Assembly: GCA_007745835.1 (NCBI GenBank)
Contig: CP036424.1
Span: 4,637,968-4,701,967 of the forward strand
DNA: 64,000 bases
Reading direction: 5' to 3'
Source of the DNA: Planctomycetes bacterium MalM25
Lineage (GTDB): Bacteria; Planctomycetota; Planctomycetia; Pirellulales; Lacipirellulaceae
Of this stretch, positions 17,804-29,400 are shown piece by piece. Position 1 is the stretch's first letter. Each line of letters opens with the position of its first letter. The position numbers and the translations under genes are program-made. The notes beneath the pieces are model-generated. The model searched no databases. It had not been told where the DNA came from and was given only the letters and a program-made list of their open reading frames with translations.

Positions 17804-19048
17804 ATGTCACATAAAAACATGAACCAAACAACGATCCACAACTCCCTCCCCCCCTCCCCTTTGGGGCCACGGACCGGCATGCGCACCCGCAACGCGTTCA
17901 CCCTCGTCGAACTCCTGGTCGTGATCACGATCATCGCCCTGCTGGCCGGCCTGTTGCTGGCGGCGGTCGGACCGGCGGTGACGGCGGCCCGCCGCGCGGC
18001 GATCAACACGGAGATCGAGCAGATCCACGCCGCCCTCGAGGACGGCAAGAACAACTTCAGCAGCTACCCGCCCAACGCCCAGACCGACGGGCTCGCGGAT
18101 TCCAATGTGCAGCACCTCAACAACCAACGGGTGCTCAGCAACTTTAAGCGGTACTTCAACAAGGCGTTCCCTTCCCACCGGGAACACGATGCCGTGATTG
18201 CCGGCTTGGTAGGACTCAACCCGGATGGATCCCAGCCGTCATCGATCACAACCGGCGGCACGGTGCTCCCCGGTGGCATGAACGCTGCCGAGGCGCTCGT
18301 CTTCTGGCTGGGTGGCTTCAGCGACGACCCAAAGTACCCGATTAGCGGCGCCGGAGGCCCTTCGTACTCGGTCGATCCTGCGGCCCTAAGCGGCGTCGAT
18401 CCGAACCAAGCCGACCCGATCGACAACCGCTCCTGGACGCTGGGCGTGAAGATCGAGCAACTCGCCCCCCGCGACGAGCAGGGCTTCTACCCCGCCGGCT
18501 ACTCGCGGTACATCACCTACCAGGACCCGCGCGTGCCGAACAACCCGGACAAGCTCCGTCGGCTCAACTTCTGGTACTACAAGGCGCCCAAGATCAACTC
18601 GCCGTACCTGTATTTCGATGTATCGCGCGGCTCAGGCGCCGAGGCTGCCAACGACCCGCCCGCCATCACCGGCGGGGTCACCTACGGCGGCCCCGACGCG
18701 GACGTGCTCGCGCAGCTCTCGTATGTCCACGCGATCAAGCAGTTGCAGGACAACGCGGCGGCGACGCTCCCCTTCCGCTTCGCGAACAACAACAAGTTCC
18801 AGATCCTCCAAGCGGGCACGGACGACGAATGGATCTCGACCCCCATGGTCAACCCGAACCCGCCGAGCACGACCAATCGCACCGCTCCCGATTTTCCGAA
18901 CTGGCTGATCAGCGCGCAACCCTACCACGATCAGAGCAATACGGTGCCCCTCTTCCTCCACTACGCCGAGGGCCCGTGGACGCTTGAGCTGGCGGACACG
19001 CAGTCGAACTTCACCTCCGGCGCCACCCTGGAGGACGATCAACCATGA
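17804..19048 (+). CDS. Prepilin-like protein (GspG-type N-terminus)
   Basis: 414 residues from the ATG at 17804 (preceded by GAAGGAACGAAG), or 389 from an ATG at 17879; the second start gives a short leader (MRTRNA before FTLVELL) more usual for prepilins. The cleavage/methylation motif AFTLVELLVVITIIALLAGL is clear, with Glu at +5. The rest, over 350 residues, is far larger than a major pilin and looks like a minor (pseudo)pilin ectodomain with no motif I know. It overlaps the next gene by four bases (ATGA), so the two are translationally coupled. Exported and processed by a prepilin peptidase that is not in this window. Confidence 0.85.
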   Translation: MSHKNMNQTTIHNSLPPSPLGPRTGMRTRNAFTLVELLVVITIIALLAGLLLAAVGPAVTAARRAAINTEIEQIHAALEDGKNNFSSYPPNAQTDGLADSNVQHLNNQRVLSNFKRYFNKAFPSHREHDAVIAGLVGLNPDGSQPSSITTGGTVLPGGMNAAEALVFWLGGFSDDPKYPISGAGGPSYSVDPAALSGVDPNQADPIDNRSWTLGVKIEQLAPRDEQGFYPAGYSRYITYQDPRVPNNPDKLRRLNFWYYKAPKINSPYLYFDVSRGSGAEAANDPPAITGGVTYGGPDADVLAQLSYVHAIKQLQDNAAATLPFRFANNNKFQILQAGTDDEWISTPMVNPNPPSTTNRTAPDFPNWLISAQPYHDQSNTVPLFLHYAEGPWTLELADTQSNFTSGATLEDDQP

Positions 19049-20298
19049 CCATGCCCCCCCCGCGGGACGGTCGTGGCCAGCCGCGTCCGCCTTCCGCCTT
19101 CCGCCTTCCGCCTTCGGGCATGACGCTGATCGAGCTGATCGTGGCGATCACGATCGTCGCGATCCTCGGCGCGCTGCTGCTTGGCGTGGCGGCGACCGCC
19201 GGCGGCGTCGCGCGCGAGGCCCGCACCAACTCGATGATCACGCGCCTCCACACGCTGCTGATGGAGCGCTACGACGAGTACCGCACCCGCCGCGTCGAGC
19301 TGCGTCCCAACGCCGAGGCGCAGCTGCTGGTTGATACTGAAGCTCCCAACCAGTATTCCGACCTCGCCGGCGTGTACCTCGGTGGGCTTGCTCCTCAGCA
19401 GCGCAGCGCGGCGACACGACTGGCGGCACTCCGTGAGCTTATGAAGCTGGAGATGCCCGATCGCTGGAGCGATCTAATCGGGATGCCACTCTCCACAAAC
19501 CCGGTCTGGATCGACCCTAAGCAGGCTGTGGATAAAGATAACCCTAATCGCATTAACCGCTTCACATCGGAAGCACCGGTCCTTTGGGGCTTGTACTTGC
19601 GGACCTACAACCGGATTGTCCCAGGACAACCGTCTGGATCAGACCCGCACATCAACACTGTAACCAATCAGCCCAATACACTCAGCGACATCCTCACCAA
19701 CCAGGGGGCCGAGTGCCTCTACCTGGTGATTATGAACGCCACGGGTGACGGCGAGGCGCGGGGGCTCTTCAAGGAGACCGACACCGGCGACACCGACGGC
19801 GATGGCGCCCTGGAGTTCCTCGACGGCTGGGGCAACCCGATCGCGTACCTCCGCTGGGCGCCCGGCTTCGAGTCGGACGCGCAGCTCAGCGTGCCCGGCC
19901 TCCAGGACCTCTACGCCGACGCGGAGCGCGACGCACCCGGCAGCGGGCCCGCCACGGTCACCAACGCGATCCTCACGGACCACAGCCCGTACGACCTGTT
20001 CCGCATCGACAACCCGCAGACGAACGTGCCGGGGTTCGACGAATCGAACGACGCCCCCTCCGCCCGCGGCTGGCGCCTCGTCCCGCTGATCTACTCGCTC
20101 GGAGCGGACGAGGAGTCCGGCCTGGCGGACGGCCTGACCCGAACCACCGGCGGCGCCACGACCGCAGACTACTTCGTCCGCACCAATCCGTACGGCGTGA
20201 CGGGCAGCAACCTACGGATCGGGACGGCGATCGACTTCGAGACGTCCGCCGACAACATCAACAACCACCAATCGGGATCGCTCGTCCGCACGCGCTGA
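19045..20298 (+). CDS. Prepilin-like protein with heptamer repeat in its leader
   Basis: 417 residues. The leader of ~25 residues is followed by the processing site SGMTLIELIVAITIVAILGA. The ATG at 19045 overlaps the TGA of the previous gene (ATGA). The leader is coded by four tandem copies of CCGCCTT (19087-19114), giving a repeated RPPSAFRLPPS peptide. A copy gained or lost would put the start out of frame with the pilin body. The later part has a Gly/Asp-rich TGDTDGDGALEFLDGWGNPI (~residues 245-265), reminiscent of the calcium site of GspG-type pseudopilins. Minor pilin of the same system. Confidence 0.85.
   Translation: MTMPPPRDGRGQPRPPSAFRLPPSGMTLIELIVAITIVAILGALLLGVAATAGGVAREARTNSMITRLHTLLMERYDEYRTRRVELRPNAEAQLLVDTEAPNQYSDLAGVYLGGLAPQQRSAATRLAALRELMKLEMPDRWSDLIGMPLSTNPVWIDPKQAVDKDNPNRINRFTSEAPVLWGLYLRTYNRIVPGQPSGSDPHINTVTNQPNTLSDILTNQGAECLYLVIMNATGDGEARGLFKETDTGDTDGDGALEFLDGWGNPIAYLRWAPGFESDAQLSVPGLQDLYADAERDAPGSGPATVTNAILTDHSPYDLFRIDNPQTNVPGFDESNDAPSARGWRLVPLIYSLGADEESGLADGLTRTTGGATTADYFVRTNPYGVTGSNLRIGTAIDFETSADNINNHQSGSLVRTR
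19087..19114 (+). repeat. Four tandem heptamers in the 5' coding end of a prepilin gene
   Basis: CCGCCTT repeated four times without error, 42 bases after the start codon. Seven is not a multiple of three, so slippage by one unit shifts the reading frame. Confidence 0.9.
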
Positions 20299-20382
20299 TA
20301 GCGGCAGCCCCCACGAGGCCAACCACCAAGCGACACGCGACCGCCCGGGCAAAAGGCGGACGCCGAGCCGTAAGGCGAACCG

Positions 20383-21846
20383 ATGCGAGGAAACCGACTG
20401 ATCGAAGACGCCCCACCGCCGCGCGGCATGACGCTGATCGAGCTGCTGGTGGTGATCGTGCTGCTGACGACGCTCGTCACGACCGCCATCCCGATCATCT
20501 CCCCGGCCGGGGAGGGGCGGAAGATCCGCGAAGCGAGCCGCAGCGTCAACGCTTACCTGCAGGGCGCTCAGGCCCGCGCCATCCAGACGGGACGCCCCTA
20601 CGGCGTCGCCTTCCGCCGGCTGTCGGCCGACACGGACAAGCCGGAGGACAACGCGGTCTGCGCACAGCTGCGTTACGTCGAGGTCCCGCCCGCCTACTCG
20701 GGCGTCGACAGCGGGTCGATGGCGCGGCTCTGCGTGTGCGAAGCGAACGGCATCCGGCACCTCGGTCTGCAGCTGGTCCACCTCGACTCGGACGGCGCCC
20801 CGAACGGCGCCGGCCTGCCGCCCGGGTACGAGTTCGATCTGCTGCCGGACGGTTTCTTGCGTCCCTACGATCAAGTCGTTCTCGGGGGAGCCAACGGCTT
20901 CACGGTGGTGCTTCTGGAGAACGTCGAAGGGCAGGTGACCTACGACACGCTGCCGGTTTATCCCGGCGCCTCGCCTTACGCGGGCTACTTCAACACGGCG
21001 GTCACCGGCGGCGGCGCCGCGTCGACCAAGATCTTCCGAGTGCGTCTGCTCAACGACAGCTCGGAAGCGGCCCAGACCCCACAGCCTCTGCGGATGACCC
21101 ACAACTGGAACGGCGCGGAGATCGCCGGGCCCGAGAGCATCCAGAACGCGGACCTGCCGCAATGGGACAACAGCACCACCCCGCGCTTCACAGCCAACTA
21201 CCTCGCCACGGCCCCCGCCCCCTACAAGATCTACCGCCAACCGACCCTCGCCGGCGGCGAGCCCCTCGAGCTGCCCGCGGGCGTGGCGATCGACCTGCAG
21301 GGGAGCGTGTTCGCCAGCGGCAAGCGGGTCTACCCGCCCGAGTACGACTACAACGGCTCCGCGTTCCGGTTGCGCAACGACGATTTCATGGTCCTGTTCT
21401 CACCTGAGGGGCACATCCACCGCGTCCACAACCTGCACTCCAGGAATTCCCCGAGCGACCCGGTCGTGACCGACGTTCCGCAGCCGGTGAGCGGCTCCCT
21501 GGCGCTGCTGATCGGCCGCCGCGAGCTGATCCCCGCGACGCCCCAAGGCGTGACCGGGACGCCGACCTACGAGAACTACGCCGAGCCGGTCCCGATCAAC
21601 GTGGCGGACTACAACGAGCTTCCCGAAACGGAAGCCGCCGAGGTCACCGACCAATACAATTGGCTGAACCTGGAGAGCCAGTGGGTCGTGATCGGCGGGA
21701 CCTCGGGTTCGGTCACGTCGATCGGCAACAGCGCGGTCTACCCGTCCGAGGCCGACACGAACGGCGACGGGACCGTCACGCTGGGCGAACAGCTCGGCGC
21801 CGCCCTCGAGAACGCCCCACGCCGCAGCGTGTCGGGCGGTCGCTGA
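20383..21846 (+). CDS. Prepilin-like protein (GspH-type N-terminus)
   Basis: 487 residues. Leader of 15 residues (MRGNRLIEDAPPPRG) before MTLIELLVVIVLLTTLV, then an alpha-helix with GRKIREASRSVNAYLQGAQARAIQ cut in two by a short turn, the pattern of GspH/FimT pseudopilins. The large ectodomain has no recognised motif; a dockerin-like or EF-hand-like DTNGDGTVTLGEQ is at ~467-479, which may bind calcium. Lies 84 bases after the preceding prepilin gene and 16 bases before the next. Confidence 0.85.
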   Translation: MRGNRLIEDAPPPRGMTLIELLVVIVLLTTLVTTAIPIISPAGEGRKIREASRSVNAYLQGAQARAIQTGRPYGVAFRRLSADTDKPEDNAVCAQLRYVEVPPAYSGVDSGSMARLCVCEANGIRHLGLQLVHLDSDGAPNGAGLPPGYEFDLLPDGFLRPYDQVVLGGANGFTVVLLENVEGQVTYDTLPVYPGASPYAGYFNTAVTGGGAASTKIFRVRLLNDSSEAAQTPQPLRMTHNWNGAEIAGPESIQNADLPQWDNSTTPRFTANYLATAPAPYKIYRQPTLAGGEPLELPAGVAIDLQGSVFASGKRVYPPEYDYNGSAFRLRNDDFMVLFSPEGHIHRVHNLHSRNSPSDPVVTDVPQPVSGSLALLIGRRELIPATPQGVTGTPTYENYAEPVPINVADYNELPETEAAEVTDQYNWLNLESQWVVIGGTSGSVTSIGNSAVYPSEADTNGDGTVTLGEQLGAALENAPRRSVSGGR

Positions 21847-21862
21847 CCCGGGGGATGGAACG

Positions 21863-23377
21863 ATGAACGTGAGGGGCAGAGTCCACAACGATTCGCGAGA
21901 CTTTATGAACGGCTATCCGGCCAATCCGAAACACCACGCCACTCGCCGCGCGGTGACGCTCGCCGAGGTGCTGATCGCCATGGGCATCCTGATGATCGGC
22001 CTGCTGGGAGTGGCCGCCATCTTCCCGGTGGGCGGTCATTACATGCAGACGGGTGACATCGCTGACCGCGGGGGCGCCATCGCCCAGGCGGCGCTCGACG
22101 ACGCCATCGTCCGCGGCTACCTCGACCCGGAAAGCTGGGTCGTACACGACATTAATGACGTGAGCATCGACCTCAGCGACTCACCCGCCACTCTGGATAA
22201 CAGCATCCAAAATGGCGCTTTCATGCAGCTGTCCGACGGCGACACCGGGACAAACAACAGCCGACTAGGCCTAAGGCAGGCCTCGGTTGGTCAAACCGGT
22301 GAGATGATGAACAGTTCGATGATGGGGTCAACCCTGCGTTCTGCCGCGTTCGGTGACGCCTTTGTGATCGACCCTATCGGACTGGCTGGTGCGTTGGACG
22401 ACGATCAACTCGGATCGTACACCAACATCGTGGGCGACCCGGAGAGTTCGTTCCCCACGCGTCACTTCCCTGGCTTTATTGGGCCTTTCGAGTTCGCCAA
22501 CTCACAGTGGAACCCTTGGCACTCCGTGGGAGCCTACTGGCCGGTACGCCGTGTTACGCCAGTACATTCTGCGGGCGTCCTGAACAGCCCCTCCTTCAAG
22601 CTCCAAGAACCCCTTGCCCGCGAGTTCTTCTCGGCGGCGGACGACTTGGCGCAGCACTTCCCGGTAAGCGGGGACGACCCGGTCCGCCAGCGTTGGCAGA
22701 ACTGGACGCCGGGCACAGGCGACTATTTCGCCTCGTCACGGCAATCTCAAGGGGACTACTCGTGGATCATCAGCGTCGCGCCGAGTTCCTCGACGGCACG
22801 CGACGCGTTGGTGACACGTCCCGATGCCTACCCGGTGGAGGTGTCGGTCGTCGTGTTCCACAAGCGGACCGCGGCCCGGGGCCTGCAAGCGACCGCCGAG
22901 GCAGAACGCCTCGTCACGGCGCGGGTCGCCACCGCGGGCCCCAGCGGCGGGGAGCTGCTGCTCACCCGCCGACCGTCGGTGGCCGAAGGGGGGGTCGATC
23001 CCGAGCCGAGCCCCTTCGAGGACCTCCGCGCCGGCCAGTACGTGATGGTCGTCGGACCGCACCCGCTGAGCACCAACACCCGGCCGCAACTCGCGGTGCG
23101 GTGGTGCCGCGTCCTGAACATCGAAGACACCGGGCAGCCGACGCTGCCGGGGGGTCAGCCGACCCTCGACCGCGACAAGCAGATCCTCGTGGCGCTGCGT
23201 GGCCCCGATTGGCCGTGGCAGCAGGCGAACAACCTCGAGCTCGGCGGCAATCCCGGCGAGCCGCCACTCGGGACGCGTCTGTCCAACGACCTGCGGGTCG
23301 CGATCCTGCCGGGCGCGGTCGCGGTGCACACGAAAACGATGCGGCTGGAGTCCGGGTCCGAGTGGTCGATCGACTGA
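21863..23377 (+). CDS. Prepilin-like protein (PilV/GspI-type N-terminus)
   Basis: 504 residues from the ATG at 21863. Leader of ~31 residues, then AVTLAEVLIAMGILMIGLLG with Glu at +5, followed by VAAIFPVGGHYMQTGD. This is the PilV/GspI type of N-terminal helix. The ectodomain is over 400 residues with no family seen. Starts 16 bases after the previous stop; the GTG/ATG choice is not in doubt because the leader would be lost with later starts such as 21905. Minor (pseudo)pilin of the operon. Confidence 0.8.
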   Translation: MNVRGRVHNDSRDFMNGYPANPKHHATRRAVTLAEVLIAMGILMIGLLGVAAIFPVGGHYMQTGDIADRGGAIAQAALDDAIVRGYLDPESWVVHDINDVSIDLSDSPATLDNSIQNGAFMQLSDGDTGTNNSRLGLRQASVGQTGEMMNSSMMGSTLRSAAFGDAFVIDPIGLAGALDDDQLGSYTNIVGDPESSFPTRHFPGFIGPFEFANSQWNPWHSVGAYWPVRRVTPVHSAGVLNSPSFKLQEPLAREFFSAADDLAQHFPVSGDDPVRQRWQNWTPGTGDYFASSRQSQGDYSWIISVAPSSSTARDALVTRPDAYPVEVSVVVFHKRTAARGLQATAEAERLVTARVATAGPSGGELLLTRRPSVAEGGVDPEPSPFEDLRAGQYVMVVGPHPLSTNTRPQLAVRWCRVLNIEDTGQPTLPGGQPTLDRDKQILVALRGPDWPWQQANNLELGGNPGEPPLGTRLSNDLRVAILPGAVAVHTKTMRLESGSEWSID

Positions 23378-23463
23378 CCGCGCCCGCACGCTCCGCTAGC
23401 TGAACCGATTCACCCGCCCACGCCGGGGCAAGGCGTGGGCCGTCGATGAGAGAGAGAAGAGCC

Positions 23464-26400
23464 ATGTCAGGCGCCTTGCGACGTGACCGCCTCCGCCGCC
23501 GTCAGCTGCGCACCCAACGCGCCGCCGACCGCCGGGGCGTGCTGCTGCTGGTCGTGCTCAGCATGCTGGTGTTGTTCCTGCTGGTCGGCACGACCTTCCT
23601 GATCACCAGCGGCCAGTACCGCACCCAATCGAAGGTGGTCGAGAAGGCGAACCGCTCCACGTTCCAGCCCGCCGACCTGCTGGAGCGCGCGCTGATGCAG
23701 CTGGTGCGCGACACCAACAACCCCAGCTCCGTCATCCGCCACCACAGCCTGCTCCGCGACCTGTACGGCGTGGACGGCTTCGTGGGACGGATCACGATGA
23801 ACAACGCGGCCGCAGGCTTTGGGGCCGTGGCCGGCGACGGCAATGTGGGACTCATCCGCGACCCGAACGGCACTCTTTTACCAACCCTGCCCCGCTACGC
23901 CGGGATCGACCCCCTCGTTCAGCCCGCTGATACCGAGGAGAGCCTCGGGCCGACGCGGGGCCAGGTCATCGAGTTCTATGTGGCGGACCTGCAACAGGTC
24001 GACCTGGGCGACGTGGACCGGCTTGGCGACCACAACGCGGTCGGGCTGGAGTTCGGCGCCGACGGGCTGCCGGTCGAGCACCAGATGTCCACGATCGACG
24101 GCTACTACGAGGGGTGCCTGCTGACGATGCTCGACGGCCCCTGCCGGGGCGACTCGGTGCGCGTGCTCGATTACGACTTCCTCTTCGCCCGCAACATCAA
24201 CAACAACAGCGACAAGCGGGTGGTCGTCTCGCGGTGGCGCGTGATGGCGCCCCGACGGAACGACGGCAAGCCGCTCGCCGCGGCGCGGTTCGACTACGCG
24301 ACCCCGCAGTACGGCCTCACCGACCTGGTCCAGAGCGACGTCCCCGCCAACTCGGCGCTCGGCCACCGCTTCATCGTCAACGGCCGCCCCTTCAACGGCG
24401 CCGGGGTCGGGCTCAACCCGCTCGCGATGTCGCACGACATCTCTAACGGCGCCCCCGCACCGCGGCTGTCGGCGCTCGAGTTCGTCGAGATGGGCGCGGG
24501 CAGCGCAACAGGATACGGGCTCGAAAGAGCCTTGATCCCCAATCCCGTGCAGTACTTCGAGCCGGCGAATGTGGCGCTCAATCCCTCGTTGGGGGTCGAT
24601 CCCTGGAGCAAACCAGGCACCCCGGGAGGAGTCTACTTGGGAAGCGATTTCGTCCCATTAACCCGCGGTTATGTTGGGCCGGCTAGTCCAACCTACGACC
24701 CGACGCTGAACGCACCGCTCTACAGCGGGTTTGCCGGCTCCGGCGACACCGACGAGTCGTACGACGCGCCCGACACGCAAAACATGGCGCTCGCCTCGCA
24801 GGCGCTGGAACCGCGTCTGCGCGGTCGAGTGGTCGATTCGTCGGGCGCTTCCCTCGACCCGGACGCGTACTACTTAAGAAACAACAGCCCCACTAGCGAG
24901 CCTCCGCCCGCCTATCTCGACCTGGAGGGGGTGACGATCCCGTCGTACCACCGGCCAGCGCTAGCCAACTTCTGGTTCCACCGGCTGTGGAACAGCGAGT
25001 GGCTGCGTGGAGTGGTCAATAATGACAGCGACCGCGTCCGCGCGATCCTGGAGCCGTACGGCGCCAACGGGGCTCCTCAGCATGGCCTCGGCGCAGCCGA
25101 CGCCGCCGTGATCGCCGGCATCAAGCGGAAGTTCCTCCTCCGGCCGCTGCGGGAGGACCACCCGGAGTTCGACGGCAGCAACCCGCTCTCGCGCTACACC
25201 ACCAACACGCTCCGAAACGTGCTGAACAGCGGCACGCTCGTTAACGATCGGCAGACGCCTAGCGACCCGACCGACGACGAGATCACCTTCCCTTACTGGG
25301 AAGCGGTCGGGCCGTGGGACGTCGACAACGACGGCGACGGCGTGCCCGACAGCGTGTGGGTCGATCTCGGCCTGCCGGTCCAGCAGACCGAGGACGGCCG
25401 CTGGTACAAGCCGCTCGTGGCGATGCTCGTCGAGGACCTCGACGGACGCCTGAACCTCAACGCCCACGGCGGCGAAGAGCACCTGGCCGAGAACTTCCTC
25501 GACGCGTCCACGCAGAACGGGGCCACCCTGCAACAGAACCTGGCGCAGGATTACGCGGCGGGGGCCTCGCTGTTTTCGAGCGACCAGCTCCCCGAGGGCG
25601 CCGGCTGGGGCGTCGCGGAGACCTCCCTGCGTCCGGTCCTCTCGCCATCGCTGCCTCGCGACAACTACTTCAGCGCCTCGGCCGCGTTCCTGGGCGACGC
25701 CCAGTACGACGACTACGCCCGCCTGTTGCAGGGCCGGCCGGACCCGACCCTGGGGACCCCGGCGCGGACGGTCGCGGCGGCGCTGGGGGGCTCGGTCGAG
25801 TTCGGTCGCTACGGGACCGGCTTCGTCCAAGGCCTGACGGCGACTGATCAGAATGGCAACCCGCACGGGGTGCGGCTCACCACGCCGGGCCGCACCTTCG
25901 TGACCCTGCCGAATCCGATCCCGGGCACGCGTGACGAGCGGACCCCGCTCGAGATGTTCGGCTACCCATTCCACGAGGGCCTGCTCTTCGACCGCCCCAG
26001 CGGCTTCAGCTCGGCGGCCGACCTGCGAGGGCGTTACGGCGCTGGCCTCTCCGCCGCCGGCGCCCCGGTTGGCGAACCGATCTCGGCAGCCAACTTCTAC
26101 GCGTTCGACGCCAGGACCGCGGGTACGCTGGACCCGGACGACACGATGACCTGGCGTGGCGATCCGAACAACGGGATCGATGACTCCCCCTACGAGCTCG
26201 ACCTGTCGGTCGCCGCCCGCCGGCTGGCGCCGGTCAGCGCCACGGCCATCCGTCTAACGTACGACGCCGACGACAACGGCGAGGTCGACGCCTTCGCGGC
26301 GCCGCTGGTGGACGACGCCCCCTTCTCGCCGGCCGAGTTGGAACGGCTGCTCCGCGCCTTCGACGTCGACGCGGGCAAGCTGCCCGATCGCCTGTGGGAG

Positions 26401-29400
26401 ATCGTCGACAGCTTCGACCCCGAGAAGCTCGCCGCGAGCTACCAGATCAACACCCAGATCCAGAACGGAACGCCCGCCCCGGTCGACACGCAGACCGCCA
26501 CCCCGAGCACCCTCGAAAACGTCGTCGCCGCGGCGAAGGCGGCCATCAACCGCCGCGTGGTCACGACCGAGAGCTTCGACCTGCCCACCCCCAACGAGAA
26601 CTGGGCCGAGCGGATCGCGCTGGGCGCCGACGGCCTGCCCGGCGTGCCGCGCGTCATCACGGTCAATGGCAACACCATCTTCCCGAACGACGACGGCGAC
26701 TTGGGCATCGGCGTGGTCGGCGTTGACGACGACGGGGACGGCGCCATCGACGAAGCCGATGAAGTCGAGACCATCAACGAGGGAGACGAGGTCATCGTCG
26801 GCTACAACGCAGCGACCCAGCAGCACACCTACCCCAATCAGGTGACGGCGGACTACGACACGCTGTACCTCGCCGGCTGCGACGACTACGTCGTCATCAT
26901 GCGCGAGGACCCGCCCGCGACGCCGCGGATCACGGATTACCTGCGCTACCGCGTGGTGTTGGAGCTGCTCAGGCAAGACCGCATCCTGTTCGACGATCCG
27001 GGTGACTCGGACACAAGGCCCTCTTTGCTCCAACCCGATCAGCGGAATCTGGTGGAGGCTTTGGTCTCGCAGATCCTCCATGGCAACGACCGCCTCCCAA
27101 CAGGAGACCCGGCCCGCTTCGCCGGGCCTCACAGCTTCGGCGGCCTGCTCGCTCCCGAGCTGCTCACCGGTGTGCGGATGGACCTGAACCGGCCGCTGGG
27201 CGACGGCCGCGACAACAACGGCAACGGCGTCGTCGACGAGCCGGCCGAGGCGGGCGAGCCCTACCTGTTCGACTCCAGCTTCCCGGGGGGGGAACTGGTC
27301 GTGCGTCAGTGGCTCGACCTGAACAAGAGCGGGACCTTCGACCAGGACCTCGACGGCGACGGCGTCCTCTACTTCGACACCGACGCCGATGGGCTGCCCG
27401 ACCGCTTCGATCCCGACGACCTGACCGACGCCGATGGCGATGGCGTCCAGGAGCCCCTGGTCGATCACCTCTGGATCGATGACGACGGCGACGGCCTCCG
27501 CGACGCGGACGAGTTCCGCCCCTTCGACTACACGCGCGGCGCCGACGCCAATGGCCGCGGCGGCGTGGTCGCCTCGGGCAACCTCGGCGTCCGCGACGAC
27601 GCCCGCCTCGCCCGGCAGCTGTACGCGCGGCACCTCTACTGCCTGATGCTGCTGCTGACCGACGAGAACTACCTGGCCCCGTACGACTCAAGCGACCCGC
27701 AGGTCGTCCACTACCTCGACCCCCTCAGTGGTGCGTGGGTAGACCCTACCGCCGTCCCCTTACTGCCCGCTCCTGAATCCAGCATCGCCTTTTGGCTGGC
27801 AGGCACCATCTTCGATGGCGATCACACCGTCGTGCAAGCCGACGCATCCACCGACCTGTCGGTGAGCCCGCACGGCCCGAATGAAACACGCCGCCTCCGG
27901 GTGCTCGCCGAGGCCCGCCGGCTTGCGCAGCGCAAGCTCACCCGGCGGATGATCGCGCAGTGGGCGATCAACGTGGTTGATTTCCGCGACCCCGACGCGA
28001 TCCAGACCCCCTTCGAGTACGACGAGAACCCGTGGGACGGCTGGAACGTCGTCGACACGCAGCTCACCGCCGACCCGAGCGACGACGTCGTCTACCCGCT
28101 CGACGGCGACTTGGCGACCGATGAGAACTACACGCAAGTGCGGCTCGCCGAAGCGACCGGCTTCACCGCCCCGGGCGTGGCGATCGACTCGACGGTCAGC
28201 CCGTACAACGGCGGCAACTTCACGATCGACCCGGTCGATTTATCTCTGCGGCCCGATTCGGCGATGGATGTTCTCGTGCCGCGGCGATTGAGTCTGCTCG
28301 ACCGGACCCGCGGCGTGGTCTGGGGCGCCGAGCGCCCCGAGGCGATCCTCACCGAGGGCCTCGCCTGGCACGACCGGCGGTTGGAGGATCTCGACGCGGG
28401 CGGCGGCCAGCTGGGCGGTGACAAGGACGATGACCTCGACCAGCTCCGCAAGCCGAAGGGCTACGTCTACCTCGAAGCGTTCAACCCGTGGACCGACGGC
28501 GTCCAGCGCCCCGCGGAGTTCTATTCGCACGTCGGCCGTGATGGTGTGCTGGTGCCGTTCGGCGGCGTCCGCTTCGACCGGCTGTCCAACCTCCCGGCGG
28601 ACCCCAGCGGCGACCCGAGAGATATCGATTCGCCATTCCAGCAAACCCGCTCCCCCGTCTGGCGTCTGGCGTGCGTCGAAGAGCACCCGGTGCTGCGGAA
28701 CGCGTCGATCTCGCCCAACCTGAGCGAGGCAATCAGTGTCGCCCTCGATGCCGGTCCCCTGGCCGACCTGAAGCAAGCTTCGGACGACCCGCCAAACCGC
28801 TTGAACGAGACCGAGGGAGTCGAAGGCGCCAACGACTATCTCGGCGAGTACTTGGCCGGCGGTCCTTCGGTGTATCGGGCTCCGACCCTGCCCGCAGCCG
28901 TTGAAGAACCGGCGACCGCGTACGGCAACATCGAGGATCGCAACGCCCCCGTCTTGCAGCGGGCCTACTCCGACCTCTGGTTCGATCAGGCGGTGGAAGC
29001 GTTCTTGAACCTCGCCACGAATGAAAACAATATCCGGCAGGGGGTGAATGACGCCGATGGGCTAGCCATCGCGGTCGGCGTGATCGCCCAGCCGTCCCGC
29101 CTCGCGGACCCGTCGTTCCCGACGTTCGACCGTTTCGCCCAGCCGGGCGCGCCAGCGCGTTCGGAGTTCGTCCTGTCGAGCCGCGAGGACGGGCGCGACT
29201 CGGGACGCCCCGACGACAGCGCGCCGGGAACCCCCAAGCCGAATATCCGCGTCGTCGACCGCACCATCCTGTTGAAGCCTACTCGCTTCATCGAGCGGGT
29301 GTTCTACATGACGAGCCCAAACGGGCAGATCCTAAAGGGAGAGTCCTTTGGTACTCCAACGAGCGATAATCTTAATGGCCGTATCTTGGGTGATGCGGCG

